Part shown: piece by piece, positions 44,698 through 54,799 of the stretch
How positions within the stretch are numbered: position 1 is the first letter of the stretch
Layout of the letters: each line of letters opens with the position of its first letter
From: Planctomycetota bacterium
Lineage (GTDB): Bacteria > Planctomycetota > Planctomycetia > Gemmatales > Gemmataceae
DNA: 64,000 nt
Assembly: GCA_016195405.1 (NCBI GenBank)
Contig: JACPZP010000008.1
Span: 1 to 64,000 of the forward strand
Direction of reading: 5' to 3'
Position numbers and translations under genes: made by a program
Notes under the pieces: model-generated
What the model saw: the letters and a program-made list of their open reading frames with translations, nothing else
The model's database searches: none
What the model was told of the DNA's origin: nothing

Positions 44698-47600
44698 ATG
44701 GCCAAGCGGCGCCCGAGGACCACGGAATGGCCCGACACTCTGCGCGACCTCCCCAAATGGGTCGAGGCGAGCGAGGAGTTTGCGCCCATTGCCCAGGCGC
44801 TCGCGGCAGGGCGAGCCGCGACCATCGATGGCGCATGGAAGTCGGCGGCATCCCTTTCCGCGGCGACGCTTTCCCGGCATTGCCCTAGGACGCTTCTCAT
44901 CGTCCTGGCCCATCCGCGCGAACTCGATGACTGGGCCGAAGATCTGGTCAGCTTCACTGGCGAACGCGCCCATGTTTTCCCTGCTTGGGACCAGTTGCCA
45001 AGCACGGAGACGGTCATCGACGACGTCGGCGGCGCGCGGCTGCGAATGTTGCGGCAACTCGAAGGCGATGCACCGCCGAAGCTGTTGCTGACAACCATGC
45101 AGGCGCTGCTTCAGCCGGTTCCCACGCGCCAGCAGCTCGCCGCGCAACGGAAATGCTTGCGCGCCGGCGAAGACGTCGAGCTGGAAGAATTGACCGCATG
45201 GCTCGTCGAGCGCGGCTTCCAGCGCATGGAGGCTGTGGAAATCCCCGGCGAGTTCAGCCGGCGCGGCGGCATCCTCGACGTGTTCTCTCCGGATGCCGAG
45301 GCCCCCTACCGTTTCGAATTCCTGGGCGACGAGATCGAATCGATTCGCCAGTTCTCGCCCGAAAGCCAGCGGAGCTTGGGCGATCTTGCAGCAGTCGAAA
45401 TCACCGCACTGGGCCAGGCCGGCCAAGTCGCCGCGCTTCGGGGCCATCTGTGCGATTACCTGCCGCCGGGTTCGTGGACGGTGCTGGTCGAGCCGGGCGA
45501 CCTCGACGAACAGGGCAAGTTCTACCTCGAGCGCGTCGCCGACGCTACGGGCCTCTTTTCCATCCCCGGCGTGTTCCAGCAACTTACTTCGTTTTCAAGC
45601 ATTCATCTCACGGCGCTGCCGGCGTCGAGCATGGAGGCGACTTGCCATCTCCGCGTCGAGTCGGTGGAGCGCTTTTCCGGCGACGTAAACAAGGTGAAGG
45701 ACGAACTCGACAGCGCCGCCGCCGGCGACCTGGTGCTCATCGCCTGCCACAACGAGGCCGAGCAGAAGCGATTGGGCGACGTGCTTGCCGCCGGGAACTT
45801 GGCGCAATCGGGACGGCTGCGGCTCGTCCTCGGCCATGTGACCGCCGGTTTTCGTCTCGTGGTTTCGCCGCATACGTTTAGCCGCGAGCCAACGGCGAGC
45901 GCGGACGTGGACGCGGGTTCGGGCCCCGCGCTCGCCGTTGGCTCGCGGCTAAACAAGATTTCCGGCATTGTCGTTCTCGGCGATCATGAGCTGTTTCATC
46001 GCGAAAGTTTGCCGGCGGTGTTGCCGCGGCGGCGGCTCGAATCGCGGGCTATCGACAGCTTTCTCGAGTTGCAGCAAGACGATTTGGTCGTGCACTTGAG
46101 TCACGGTATCGCCCGCTACCGCGGCATGCACGTCCTGGAGAAGAACGGACAGACCGAGGAACATCTGATCCTCGAGTTTTCCGGGGGAACGCGCGTCTAT
46201 GTGCCGGCCTCCAAAATCGACCTCGTGCAGAAGTACGTCGGCGGCGCCCGCGCGGATCCCGAGCTGTCGAAGCTCGGCGGCACGAGCTGGCAGCGGCGGA
46301 AGGAACGCGTCGAGGCGGCGGTGCTCGACCTGGCCAGCGACATGGTGGAATTGCAGGCCCTGCGCGAGGCCCAGCCCGGCATCGTCGTCCCGCCCGACAG
46401 CGATTGGCAGCGCGAATTCGAAGCTGCTTTCCCCTATGAGGAAACACCCGATCAGCTCACGAGCATGGCCGAGATCAAGCGCGACATGCAGCGCAGCCGG
46501 CCGATGGATCGCCTGGTGTGCGGCGACGTCGGCTACGGAAAAACCGAACTGGCCATGCGCGCCGCGTTCAAGGCAATCGACAACGGCCGGCAGGTCGCGG
46601 TTCTTGTTCCCACTACCGTCTTGGCGGAGCAGCACTTTCGCACTTTCAGTCAGCGCCTGGCGGAGTATCCGTTCGTCGTCGAAAGCATCAGCCGATTCCG
46701 TTCGCACGGCGAGCAGAAGCGCATCGTCGAGCGGCTCGGCGCCGGCGGCATCGACATCATCATCGGCACGCACCGCATCGTTTCGAGCGACGTGAAGTTC
46801 AAGGATCTGGGCCTGGTGATCATCGATGAGGAGCAGCGCTTCGGCGTCGAGCACAAAGAACGCCTGAAAAAACTGCGGCAAACCGTGGACGTTCTTACGC
46901 TGACCGCGACGCCGATCCCACGAACGCTGCACCTGTCGCTTCTGGGCATCCGCGACATCAGCAATCTGGAGACGCCGCCGGAAGGCCGGCTCGCCATCGA
47001 AACGCGCATCGTCCGCTTCGATCCGCAACTTATCCGCCACGCCATCCTGCGCGAGTTGAACCGCGAGGGGCAGGTCTACTTCGTCCACAACCGCGTCTAC
47101 AACATCGGCGAAATCGCCGGCAAGCTGCACCAGATCGTGCCGGAGGCACGCATCGTCATCGGCCACGGACAGATGGACGAGCATCAACTCGAAGAAGCGA
47201 TGGTGAAGTTCGTCCGCCGCGAGGCCGACATTCTGGTGGCGACCACGATCATCGAGAGCGGCCTGGATATTCCCAACGTCAACACGATTTTCATCAATCA
47301 AGCCGAGAATTATGGACTGGCCGATTTGCACCAGTTGCGGGGCCGGGTGGGCCGCTACAAGCACCGCGCCTACGCCTATCTGGTGCTCGACAGCGAACGG
47401 GCGATCACCCCCAATGCGTCGCGGCGGCTCAAGGCGATCGAGGAGTTCACCGAGCTGGGGGCGGGTTTCAAGATCGCCATGCGCGACCTGGAAATCCGCG
47501 GCGCCGGCAACATTCTCGGCACGCAGCAATCGGGCCACATCGCCGCCGTCGGCTATGAGCTTTATTGCCAGCTTCTGGAGCAAGCGGTCCGCCGGCTCAA

Positions 47601-48147
47601 GCACATGCCGATCAAGACGCACTTGGAAGTCAGCATCGACCTTCCCTGGCCGGCGTTCTTGCCGCGCGACTACGTTCCCGGCCAGAAACTGAAGATCGAG
47701 GTCTATCGTCGCCTAGCACGCATTCGCCGGCTGGAGCGCTTAGAAGATTTCCGCGGCGAGCTGCGCGATCGCTTCGGCCCCATCCCCGAATCGACCGAAT
47801 GGCTTCTGCGGCTGGCGGAACTGCGCATCCTGGCGACGCGCTGGCAGATCGCGTCCATCCATCTAGAAGGCAAAAACCTCCGATGTTTTGAGCCGGGCTA
47901 CGTGGCGGAGAACGGCGAATCGGTGGGAACGGTGGACGTGGTGCTCGGCTATCGCAACCCGCGTAGGATGCAGCGCCTGGTGCGGCGGACGGGAACCCGG
48001 CTGCGAGTCGTAGATGGTACCACGGCGTATTACCGGTTGGCTCTAGGCGAATTCGGCCCGATGGCTCTCTTTGAGACACTTCGGGAACTGATCCGCGTTC
48101 CCGTGCTCCGCCGCACACCGGAGGACGTACATGCACCGGTCGATTGA
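44698..48147 (+). CDS. mfd: Transcription-repair coupling factor Mfd
   Basis: An 1149-residue Mfd, which removes stalled RNA polymerase and recruits UvrA. It has the UvrB-like N-terminus (about 90-350: FPAWDQLPSTETVIDD; GEFSRRGGILDVFSPDAEAPYRF begins near 183), the RNAP-interaction domain around 460-530 (VHLSHGIARYRGM, EFSGGTRVYVPASKIDLVQK), the translocase domain from about 585 (DQLTSMAEIKRDMQ, GDVGYGKTELA, IIDEEQRFGVEHKERL, TATPIPRTL, TIIESGLDIPN, RGRVGR) and the C-terminal D7 domain. Residues about 393-419 are encoded by a perfect palindrome inserted in frame. The nearest -10-like element, TACAAT (44684-44689), is only 8 bases from the ATG and no ribosome site is seen, so the message may be leaderless. 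Confidence 0.96.
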   Translation: MAKRRPRTTEWPDTLRDLPKWVEASEEFAPIAQALAAGRAATIDGAWKSAASLSAATLSRHCPRTLLIVLAHPRELDDWAEDLVSFTGERAHVFPAWDQLPSTETVIDDVGGARLRMLRQLEGDAPPKLLLTTMQALLQPVPTRQQLAAQRKCLRAGEDVELEELTAWLVERGFQRMEAVEIPGEFSRRGGILDVFSPDAEAPYRFEFLGDEIESIRQFSPESQRSLGDLAAVEITALGQAGQVAALRGHLCDYLPPGSWTVLVEPGDLDEQGKFYLERVADATGLFSIPGVFQQLTSFSSIHLTALPASSMEATCHLRVESVERFSGDVNKVKDELDSAAAGDLVLIACHNEAEQKRLGDVLAAGNLAQSGRLRLVLGHVTAGFRLVVSPHTFSREPTASADVDAGSGPALAVGSRLNKISGIVVLGDHELFHRESLPAVLPRRRLESRAIDSFLELQQDDLVVHLSHGIARYRGMHVLEKNGQTEEHLILEFSGGTRVYVPASKIDLVQKYVGGARADPELSKLGGTSWQRRKERVEAAVLDLASDMVELQALREAQPGIVVPPDSDWQREFEAAFPYEETPDQLTSMAEIKRDMQRSRPMDRLVCGDVGYGKTELAMRAAFKAIDNGRQVAVLVPTTVLAEQHFRTFSQRLAEYPFVVESISRFRSHGEQKRIVERLGAGGIDIIIGTHRIVSSDVKFKDLGLVIIDEEQRFGVEHKERLKKLRQTVDVLTLTATPIPRTLHLSLLGIRDISNLETPPEGRLAIETRIVRFDPQLIRHAILRELNREGQVYFVHNRVYNIGEIAGKLHQIVPEARIVIGHGQMDEHQLEEAMVKFVRREADILVATTIIESGLDIPNVNTIFINQAENYGLADLHQLRGRVGRYKHRAYAYLVLDSERAITPNASRRLKAIEEFTELGAGFKIAMRDLEIRGAGNILGTQQSGHIAAVGYELYCQLLEQAVRRLKHMPIKTHLEVSIDLPWPAFLPRDYVPGQKLKIEVYRRLARIRRLERLEDFRGELRDRFGPIPESTEWLLRLAELRILATRWQIASIHLEGKNLRCFEPGYVAENGESVGTVDVVLGYRNPRRMQRLVRRTGTRLRVVDGTTAYYRLALGEFGPMALFETLRELIRVPVLRRTPEDVHAPVD
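45876..45954. repeat. GTTTAGC-family palindrome inside mfd, in frame
   Basis: A perfect 29-bp inverted repeat: left arm 45876-45904 (starts GTTTAGCCGCGAGCC), right arm 45926-45954 (ends GGCTCGCGGCTAAAC), 21-base interior. It has no stop in the mfd frame and encodes about 27 residues (FSREPTASADVDAGSG then PALAVGSRLNK). It sits in the loop between GFRL and GIVVLGDHELF, which are near each other in ordinary Mfd proteins. Confidence 0.88.
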
Positions 48148-48385
48148 TTGCATTGCGCTGCGGCGCGCGCACACCAGAGAACGGGAACGCGTGGGCGCCC
48201 GTCTAAGAACCTTGCTTGAAGCCGGTTCGGCGACCTTCCGCAAAGGGCTTGCAGCTCTTCACCTTGCGTCGAAAGCCGACCCCGACCTTCGGCAACCTTA
48301 AACATCTCTTGTCTTTGCCCATCCGCACGCTATAGTCCCGGCACGAAAAACCATGGACGGAGTCCATCCGCCGGCGGGAGGCCAT

Positions 48386-49672
48386 ATGCGGTGGGTCAAA
48401 GTGACCGCGCTCTGTGTGCTTGGCGTTTCCCTTTGCCTAGGGAGCACCGGCTGCTTCACGAGCGGCGTTTCGCGCGTGTTGCCGGGCGACTCGTTGCTCG
48501 ATGATCTGACGGAGCCAGCGGCGCCGCAGGTGACTCGGTTGCAGCAAAGCGATCCTCAGGCCTTTCCTCAGGATCCGAAATCCAATCCGCCCCCATTGCC
48601 GGCGTCTCCCACTCTGCTACCGCCGCCCATCCAGCCGCCGCAATTGTCGACGCCCCCGGCACAAGCGCCGCTAGCGCAACCGCCGCTTTCCCAGCCGCCG
48701 CTGCCCCAAAGGCCAGACGTCCAGCAAACATCGCTTAGAGGAACAAACAACGTGCGCGTGGCGGTGCGGGCCTGGGTGAATGGCCGGCCCGTCTTCGATT
48801 GCGAAGTCATGCATATTCTCCAGTCGCGCCGGACGTGGTACGACGTCATGAAGTTGCCGGAGCCGCAGCGCTCGGAACAAATGGCCACACAGTTTACCGA
48901 AGCTCTGGACACGGTCATCGAACAGGAAGTGATGTACCAAGATGCGGTCAAAAAGTTGGAGAAGAACAATTCGCGGACCCTGGACAAGCTCCGGCAAGCC
49001 GCCGCCGCCGAATTCGAGAAAGACCTCAGGAGAATTCGCGACAGCAAACAGGTTCCCGAGGGAGAACTCAGAGAATTCGAAGCGAGCATGCGCCGGCACA
49101 TGGAGCGGAGCTTCATTTCGATGGAGTATGTCCGCAGCCGCATCTTCCCGTACATGAACTCGCGGATCGGACACGACGAGATCAAGGACTATTACGACAA
49201 GCACCGCAATGAATTTCAAACGGTGGACACGGTGGAGTGGCAGGACGTGTTCATTGCCGTCAGCCCGAAGCTGCCCACGAGCGCCGACGCCAAGCGCTTC
49301 GCCGAGGGACTGATCGGCCAGTGCCGCACGGTGGAGGACTTCAACAGTCTGGCGCAATTCGACGACGGCGACAGCAAATTCCGCAAGGGCATGGGCATGG
49401 GGACGCGCAAAGGCGAGATCAAACCGCCCGAGGTGGAAGATATTCTGTTTCGGCTCAAGGAGGGGCAGGTCGGCCCGGTCGTGGAGCTATCGACCGGCGT
49501 GCACATCATTCGCGTGGTCAAACGCGAATTTGCCGGCCAGATACCGCTCAACGAGGCCGTGCAGAACCAGATTCGCAACAAGCTCCGCGGTCAACTCGTC
49601 GATCGCGAGTATCGCCGCATCGTCCGCGAGTTGAAGGACCGTTCGGTCATTGAGAGGGTGAGCGCGAATTAA
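48386..49672 (+). CDS. Parvulin-type peptidyl-prolyl isomerase lipoprotein
   Basis: A 428-residue protein with a lipoprotein signal (VLGVSLCLGSTGC, lipobox Cys near residue 23) and a Pro-rich linker of about 55 residues, then a SurA-like N-terminal helical region (VAVRAWVNGRPVFDCEVMHI) and a PpiC parvulin domain at about 285-390 (VEWQDVFIAVSPKLPTSADA; LFRLKEGQVGPVVELSTGVH). ATG 48386 is chosen with GGGAGG directly upstream; an earlier in-frame ATG (48353) would put 11 residues before the signal. Such proteins fold outer-membrane and secreted proteins. The Pro-rich tether would let it reach across the periplasm. Confidence 0.88.
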   Translation: MRWVKVTALCVLGVSLCLGSTGCFTSGVSRVLPGDSLLDDLTEPAAPQVTRLQQSDPQAFPQDPKSNPPPLPASPTLLPPPIQPPQLSTPPAQAPLAQPPLSQPPLPQRPDVQQTSLRGTNNVRVAVRAWVNGRPVFDCEVMHILQSRRTWYDVMKLPEPQRSEQMATQFTEALDTVIEQEVMYQDAVKKLEKNNSRTLDKLRQAAAAEFEKDLRRIRDSKQVPEGELREFEASMRRHMERSFISMEYVRSRIFPYMNSRIGHDEIKDYYDKHRNEFQTVDTVEWQDVFIAVSPKLPTSADAKRFAEGLIGQCRTVEDFNSLAQFDDGDSKFRKGMGMGTRKGEIKPPEVEDILFRLKEGQVGPVVELSTGVHIIRVVKREFAGQIPLNEAVQNQIRNKLRGQLVDREYRRIVRELKDRSVIERVSAN

Positions 49673-49702
49673 CCGCACTCTTCCAGCTACGGAAGAACAG
49701 GA

Positions 49703-52700
49703 TCAGAGCTTTTCGCCCGCGACCGCGATCACGTCTTCCTTCTTCAAAGTCGTCAGAAAGCGCATGCCAACTTGATGGGCGCCCTTGCCGTTGGGCAGCG
49801 ACCACACGACCATTGCCGTTCGTTTGATCGGCTCCCTAGCTACGGATGCGCTTACAGCTGACAACTCCACTTCCACCAGTTCTCCCTTGTCCAGGAGATC
49901 CTTGACGAGAATGGCCAGGCCGCCTTCGGCGATATTGAGCAGCGCCAGCGCCAAGTTGGGGCCCGATCCCTGACGGCATTCTCCCTTGACGCTTCGCTTT
50001 AGGCGGCGCCGCGCGAAGCGGCGCCTCTCCACCGGCGCCTTGCGGTCCAAGACTTCGCGCACCTTGCTCGCCAGCGCGTCGGGCGTGAAGGGCTTCAACA
50101 AGCATTCGACTTCGCCCGACAGAATTCCGTAGTGGACGAGCGCGCTGTCGGAATAGCCCGACATGAACATCACTTTCATTTCCGGGTGCAGCGGAGCGAT
50201 CTGCTTGATGAGATTCGTGCCGCTCAGCCGCGGCATGACGACGTCGCTGACGACGAGGTGTATCGGTCCGCGATACTCCTGGCACAGCTCGATGGCGTGG
50301 AGTCCGTCGGAAGCCTCCATCACGGTATATCCCGCGGCCTGCAAGACGGTCCGGGCCAGGGCGCGGACGCCGTCCTCGTCCTCCACCAAGAGCACGGTTT
50401 CCCGTCCCTTGGGAACGGTCACGTTTACGGCCGGCGCTTCGGGCTCAACGCGCGTCTCTTGTTCGACGCGCGGCAGATAGATGTGAAACGTGGTGCCGCG
50501 ACCCTTGGAGCTTTGCACGTCGACGTGGCCGTTGCTTTGTTTGATGATTCCGTAGACCGTCGCGAGGCCCAGCCCGGTCCCCTTGCCCACCTCCTTGGTG
50601 GTGAAGAAGGGTTCGAAAAGGTGTCCTTTGACGGCCTCGTCCATGCCGCAGCCGGTGTCGCTCACGGTGATCCGGGCAAACGCGCCTGCGCCCGACTCGG
50701 AGCGCGTTTCGGCGCGAGGATCGCCGTCGTCGCCGGCATCTTCAAGATACGCGTTGGCCGTCGCGATGCTGAGGACGCCGTCGCCGCCGATCATGGCGTC
50801 GCGGGCGTTGACCGCAAGGTTCATCAAGATCTGCTCGACCTGTCCGGGGTCTGCCTTAACCGTGTGGAGGGCGGGGTCGAGTTCCAGCCTCAGCTCGATG
50901 TCCTCGCCGATCAGGCGGCGGAGCATGATCTCCATGTTGGCGATGAGCGCGTTCAAGCTCAGCACCGAGGGAATCAGCATCTGCTTGCGGCTAAAGGCCA
51001 AGAGCTGGCGCGTGAGCGTGGCGGCGCGTTCTCCCGCCTTGTTGATTTCCTGAGCGAGGTCGCGGCGGGGATCGGCCGCCGACAGGTCCTGCAGGAGCAG
51101 GCTGCTGTGACCGAGAATGACGCACAGGAGATTGTTGAAATCGTGGGCGACGCCGCCGGCGAGGCGCCCGACGGCCTCCATTTTCTGGGCTTGGCGGAAC
51201 TGCTCTTCCAGCTTGAGGCGATCGCGGGCGTCGCGGGCAATGATGGAATAGAACTGCACGGCTCCGGCCGGCGAGCGGTGCGCCAGGAGAAGTTGGGATA
51301 TGGGTATATCCTGGCCGGCGCGGTTGCGCAGCACCGATTCGGCCTGGCACATGCCGCGTGTAATGGCGGTAGGAATGTGGTCGCTGACTAAATGGAGCCG
51401 CGCCTGTTCGGCGAAGAAGTCCGGCAGCTTGCACGCGTCAAGGCTTTCCGAATTCAGGCCAAGTAGTTCGCGGCCGGCGCGGTTGAGATAGAACACGGTG
51501 AAATCGACCGAGGCCACGCCGACCATGTCCGGAGTCGCTTCGAGGATGGCAACCAAGCGATTTTGGTTTTCCTCGGCCTCGCGCCGTTCCTGCCACGCGG
51601 CCAAAACGTTGGCAACGGCCTGTAGAAAATAGGAGTCGTCCTGCGAAAAGCGCTTCGGCTGTTTGGAGTAGACCGCCAACGCGCCCCGCGGACCTGCCTT
51701 TCCCGGCAGGGCCGTAGCCAAAGCGCTTGCCAGTTCGTGCTCCTTGTGCAAGGACACGAGGGTATCGACGCGGGACAGATCGTCAAGCAGCAAAGGCTCT
51801 TTGCTTCCCAGAGCCAGCTCCGCCAGCTTGGCGGGTCCGTTCTGCCCATGTGGCCAACCCACGGAAGCACGCACTGCCGGGCTAGTTTGGCCGGCAGCAG
51901 CGTCGAATGCTTGGGCATGTTCGATCTGCAACGTCTGGGCGATGAGCCGGACGGCTTCTTGGCTAAGCCGTTCCCAACTTAAGCCTTCGAGAGCACGCTG
52001 GCCGAGTTGGGCGACGGCGGCCTGCTGACGTTCGCGGGCCGCCAACTCCTTCATCGTTTGCTTCTTGTCGGTCACGTCCACGACGATGCCGATCGTGCCG
52101 GTTATTTGCTGCCGCGGATCGCGCAGGGGATCGACGCGCACCTGGAAGGTGCGTCCTTTCCAATCCATTTCGTAGCTGAGCGACTCGCCGCGCACCGCCC
52201 GGTGATGGGCGGCGATCGGCGTCGATTCCAGATCACGGTCCAGGTTTTCCAGCATGGTCAAGCCGATGATCTGATTGGGCTCGAGATTGACGGCCGCCAA
52301 TCCAGCGCCCATGGAAGAAGTGATTTCCAGCTTGGTGTCGGTGGTCCAAATGATCGCGGGCATCTGCCGGATCACCATCTGTAAGAACGCTTCGCGCTGC
52401 AGGAGGGTTTCCTGAGTCTGGCGGTATTTGGTGTTGTCGCGCAGGAAAAAGGTGTTGAGCCGGCCGTTGTCGGATTTCGAGCTTTTCACTTGCACGCTGA
52501 TCTGGTCGCCCTCTTTGTGCTGCGTCACCATTTCGCTCGGAGGGTTGGGCAAGGAATCGGCATAGGCGTCCTTCTTGGGCCAAAGGATATCCACCGATTT
52601 GCCCAACAGCTCTTTGGGATCATAGCCAAACAACTTGCTCGTTTGCGCATTGGCATAGACGATGCGGCCCTGGGAGTCGACCGCGACGATGCTTTCCGGC

Positions 52701-52939
52701 GAACGCTCCAAGAGTTCGTTGAGGTGTCGCTCCAGTCCGTCGGTGAGGCGGCTGCGGCGCTCCAACACCACGACGATGACGAGGAGGACCAGGCCCGTCA
52801 TCAGGAATGCGTAGCGCTGAGCGTTGGGAATGATTTCGGATCCGGCCAACTGCAAACCCGCCAGGGCGGCAAGGACGAGAATGCCCATGACCAGGCAAGC
52901 CCAAGTGATCCGACTCAGAGCGAGGCGTTGGTCAAACAT
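49703..52939 (-). CDS. Hybrid histidine kinase: PAS-PAS-GAF-PAS-HisKA-HATPase-REC-PilZ
   Basis: A 1078-residue membrane sensor. Two helices at the N-terminus ([36 protein letters not shown]), then PAS (about 75-190), PAS (195-300), GAF (320-470) and PAS (475-590). The kinase core has the phospho-His in [13 protein letters not shown]-box [11 protein letters not shown]1 [10 protein letters not shown]-box FFTTK and G2 [17 protein letters not shown] domain follows ([10 protein letters not shown], Asp in [12 protein letters not shown]). The last 100 residues are PilZ-like: [17 protein letters not shown] and NIAEGGLAI, near the RxxxR and (D/N)xSxxG c-di-GMP motifs (second motif incomplete). It would tie redox/ligand sensing to phosphotransfer and perhaps c-di-GMP. 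ATG 52939 has a weak ribosome site. Confidence 0.93.
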   Translation of the reverse strand: MFDQRLALSRITWACLVMGILVLAALAGLQLAGSEIIPNAQRYAFLMTGLVLLVIVVVLERRSRLTDGLERHLNELLERSPESIVAVDSQGRIVYANAQTSKLFGYDPKELLGKSVDILWPKKDAYADSLPNPPSEMVTQHKEGDQISVQVKSSKSDNGRLNTFFLRDNTKYRQTQETLLQREAFLQMVIRQMPAIIWTTDTKLEITSSMGAGLAAVNLEPNQIIGLTMLENLDRDLESTPIAAHHRAVRGESLSYEMDWKGRTFQVRVDPLRDPRQQITGTIGIVVDVTDKKQTMKELAARERQQAAVAQLGQRALEGLSWERLSQEAVRLIAQTLQIEHAQAFDAAAGQTSPAVRASVGWPHGQNGPAKLAELALGSKEPLLLDDLSRVDTLVSLHKEHELASALATALPGKAGPRGALAVYSKQPKRFSQDDSYFLQAVANVLAAWQERREAEENQNRLVAILEATPDMVGVASVDFTVFYLNRAGRELLGLNSESLDACKLPDFFAEQARLHLVSDHIPTAITRGMCQAESVLRNRAGQDIPISQLLLAHRSPAGAVQFYSIIARDARDRLKLEEQFRQAQKMEAVGRLAGGVAHDFNNLLCVILGHSSLLLQDLSAADPRRDLAQEINKAGERAATLTRQLLAFSRKQMLIPSVLSLNALIANMEIMLRRLIGEDIELRLELDPALHTVKADPGQVEQILMNLAVNARDAMIGGDGVLSIATANAYLEDAGDDGDPRAETRSESGAGAFARITVSDTGCGMDEAVKGHLFEPFFTTKEVGKGTGLGLATVYGIIKQSNGHVDVQSSKGRGTTFHIYLPRVEQETRVEPEAPAVNVTVPKGRETVLLVEDEDGVRALARTVLQAAGYTVMEASDGLHAIELCQEYRGPIHLVVSDVVMPRLSGTNLIKQIAPLHPEMKVMFMSGYSDSALVHYGILSGEVECLLKPFTPDALASKVREVLDRKAPVERRRFARRRLKRSVKGECRQGSGPNLALALLNIAEGGLAILVKDLLDKGELVEVELSAVSASVAREPIKRTAMVVWSLPNGKGAHQVGMRFLTTLKKEDVIAVAGEKL

Positions 52940-53095
52940 GACGTTCGGTCCCTGCGCACCGGGAGTTATGGCGACAATCCGTCAGTCAACTATAGGTTAG
53001 GATTCGGTGCGGGCTAACTTAAATCGAGGTGCGCGGCGCGGACGGGTAGAGTGTTCGGCGGGAAAGGAACATTCGTTGGATAGCTGAATTGCGTT

Positions 53096-54799
53096 CTAAT
53101 TATTTGGGCTTTTCTTCTTGTCGTCCTTCGACTTGTCGCGGTCGCGGTTGGCCGGCGGCGGAGGCGGCGAGCCGGTCTTGGAACGATTCAGCTCGGGATT
53201 CGTGGTCGCCGGCCTGGTGATGGTTGTGGTCGCATTGGCGCCCTTCGTCTTGGTCGGGTCACTTCCAGCCGCAGTCTTGCCGGCGTCTTGGCCGTGCGGC
53301 AGCGATGTGCCTGGGTTCCCGGGCCCTGCGGCGTTTGTGGTTGTTCCACTCGTCGGTCCGGTTTTGCCCAGAGTGTTGCCGGCATTGGATCCCTTGGTGT
53401 TGTTTCCGGGAAGTGCGGCTGCTGAGTTGTTCGGCTGCGTCGGCACGTTGATGGCGGCGGTGCGCGGCTTGGTGGGCGGCGGCGTGCCGGGGGCCACCGT
53501 CTCGGTCTTGATGCGCTCGCTAAGCGCCGCGTGCTGCACGGCCTGCGTCGCCTGCTTGGCTTGCACGCGGTCGGCCTGAGCGAGGGTCACCGTCTTGCCG
53601 CCGCGAGCCGCGACCACTGACTTCGCCGGGGCGAGAACTTGCGTCTTGGATACGTTGTTCGTCACATTGTTCGACACGTTGGTGACGTTGGTGTTGTTGA
53701 CGTTGGTCACGTTCGTGACATTGGTGACGTTATTGATGACCGTGTTTTGCTGCACGAGGGTCCGCGGCGGCACGGGCGCCCGGCCGGAGTCGCGGGCGAT
53801 CACGAGATTGATCTGGGTGTCGTACCAGCGCGGATTGTCGCGGTACTCCCAGCGTTGATACACGACGAGGGAATCGTAGCCGCGGCGGCTGTAGACAATG
53901 GTCGACTCGAAGCCGATGGAGCTGTAGCGCGGGCCGTAGTAATCGCCGAAATAGTAATGATGGTATGCTGGCCGGATGAAGAAGGCGTCGAGCACGATGG
54001 TGTCGGTGACCGCGTAATAAGGCGTGTACACGAAGCGCGGCCCGACGACGACCGTATCGACGACGACCGGTGCATAGAGCACGCCGCGCCGCGACAGCGA
54101 GTAATCCCAATAGCCGCCGACGAAAATGTAGCCCGAAGGCGTCCAGCGGTAATGCGACGGCACGTAAACCCAGCCGGCGCGGGCGCGCGTCCAGTAACCC
54201 GCGCGCCATACGTAATGATCGCCAACCCACGACCAGTAACCGGGGACGTAGAGCATGTCGGCTGCCGGCGGATTGCCCGGGGCGGCGATGTTCGGCGGCG
54301 CGGGCGGCTCGGGATAATAGGTCACATCCTGAACGTTGCCGCCCTCGGTGACGTTGCGCCAAAAGCCCGGCACCCACTGCCACTGCACGCCCTGCTCACG
54401 CCAATAGCCGGGCACCCAGTCTTTGCCCTGCGGTTTGGCCCGCCAGCAGCCGCTCACCCACAAGAAGTCGTTTCGGTCGTCGTCCAATGCCCAATAGCCG
54501 CCGATCCAAACGACGTCGCCGTCGGGCTTTTCTTCGGGAGGCATTTCTTCGACGGGCGCCGGCGGTTTCTTGGCAAGCGGCGGCGTCGGCTTGGGATCGC
54601 TGGTGGGCGTGGCGAACGCTTCATGAATCGGCCCACGCGCTTGCACTTCAAGGCCCTTGGGAACGACGGCGCCATCTGAAGAATTCGGAGCCTGGGCGTT
54701 TTGCGCAGCCGGTTCTTGCGAGCGAGTTTCCTCGCGACCCAGAAGACAGAGGCCAAAGAGTCCAACGACGCCGAAAACCTTGGCAAACCGAGCAAGCAT
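53096..54799 (-). CDS. YXWGXW repeat protein, secreted
   Basis: A 567-residue protein with a signal peptide (MLARFAKVFGVVGLFGLCLL). Residues about 65-240 hold repeated W-rich units (VWIGGYWALDDDRNDFLWVS; WVPGYWREQGVQWQWVPGFW; YVPGYWSWVGDHYVWRAGYW; YIFVGGYWDYS), the YXWGXW family pattern. A Tyr-rich region follows (YHHYYFGDYYGPRYS). The C-terminal third is low complexity: an Asn/Val/Thr tract (NNVTNVTNVTNVNNTNVTNV) and a Pro/Thr/Lys/Asn-rich tail ending KSKDDKKKSPNN. ATG 54799 has GGGAGAGAG upstream. The repeats are known from Planctomycetes and proteobacteria; the role is not known, but an envelope or matrix protein is likely. Confidence 0.85.
   Translation of the reverse strand: MLARFAKVFGVVGLFGLCLLGREETRSQEPAAQNAQAPNSSDGAVVPKGLEVQARGPIHEAFATPTSDPKPTPPLAKKPPAPVEEMPPEEKPDGDVVWIGGYWALDDDRNDFLWVSGCWRAKPQGKDWVPGYWREQGVQWQWVPGFWRNVTEGGNVQDVTYYPEPPAPPNIAAPGNPPAADMLYVPGYWSWVGDHYVWRAGYWTRARAGWVYVPSHYRWTPSGYIFVGGYWDYSLSRRGVLYAPVVVDTVVVGPRFVYTPYYAVTDTIVLDAFFIRPAYHHYYFGDYYGPRYSSIGFESTIVYSRRGYDSLVVYQRWEYRDNPRWYDTQINLVIARDSGRAPVPPRTLVQQNTVINNVTNVTNVTNVNNTNVTNVSNNVTNNVSKTQVLAPAKSVVAARGGKTVTLAQADRVQAKQATQAVQHAALSERIKTETVAPGTPPPTKPRTAAINVPTQPNNSAAALPGNNTKGSNAGNTLGKTGPTSGTTTNAAGPGNPGTSLPHGQDAGKTAAGSDPTKTKGANATTTITRPATTNPELNRSKTGSPPPPPANRDRDKSKDDKKKSPNN

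Noticed and set aside
45949-47622. 557-codon open frame antisense to mfd
   Set aside because: Mfd is a clear conserved protein on the other strand; the antisense product has no family resemblance and comes from high GC codon bias.
50132-51391. 419-codon open frame antisense to the hybrid histidine kinase
   Set aside because: Overlaps conserved HisKA, HATPase and REC motifs on the opposite strand; product looks like antisense translation of GC-rich codons.
53639-54679. 346-codon open frame antisense to the YXWGXW gene
   Set aside because: Repeat-driven; the minus-strand gene has a signal peptide and family repeats.
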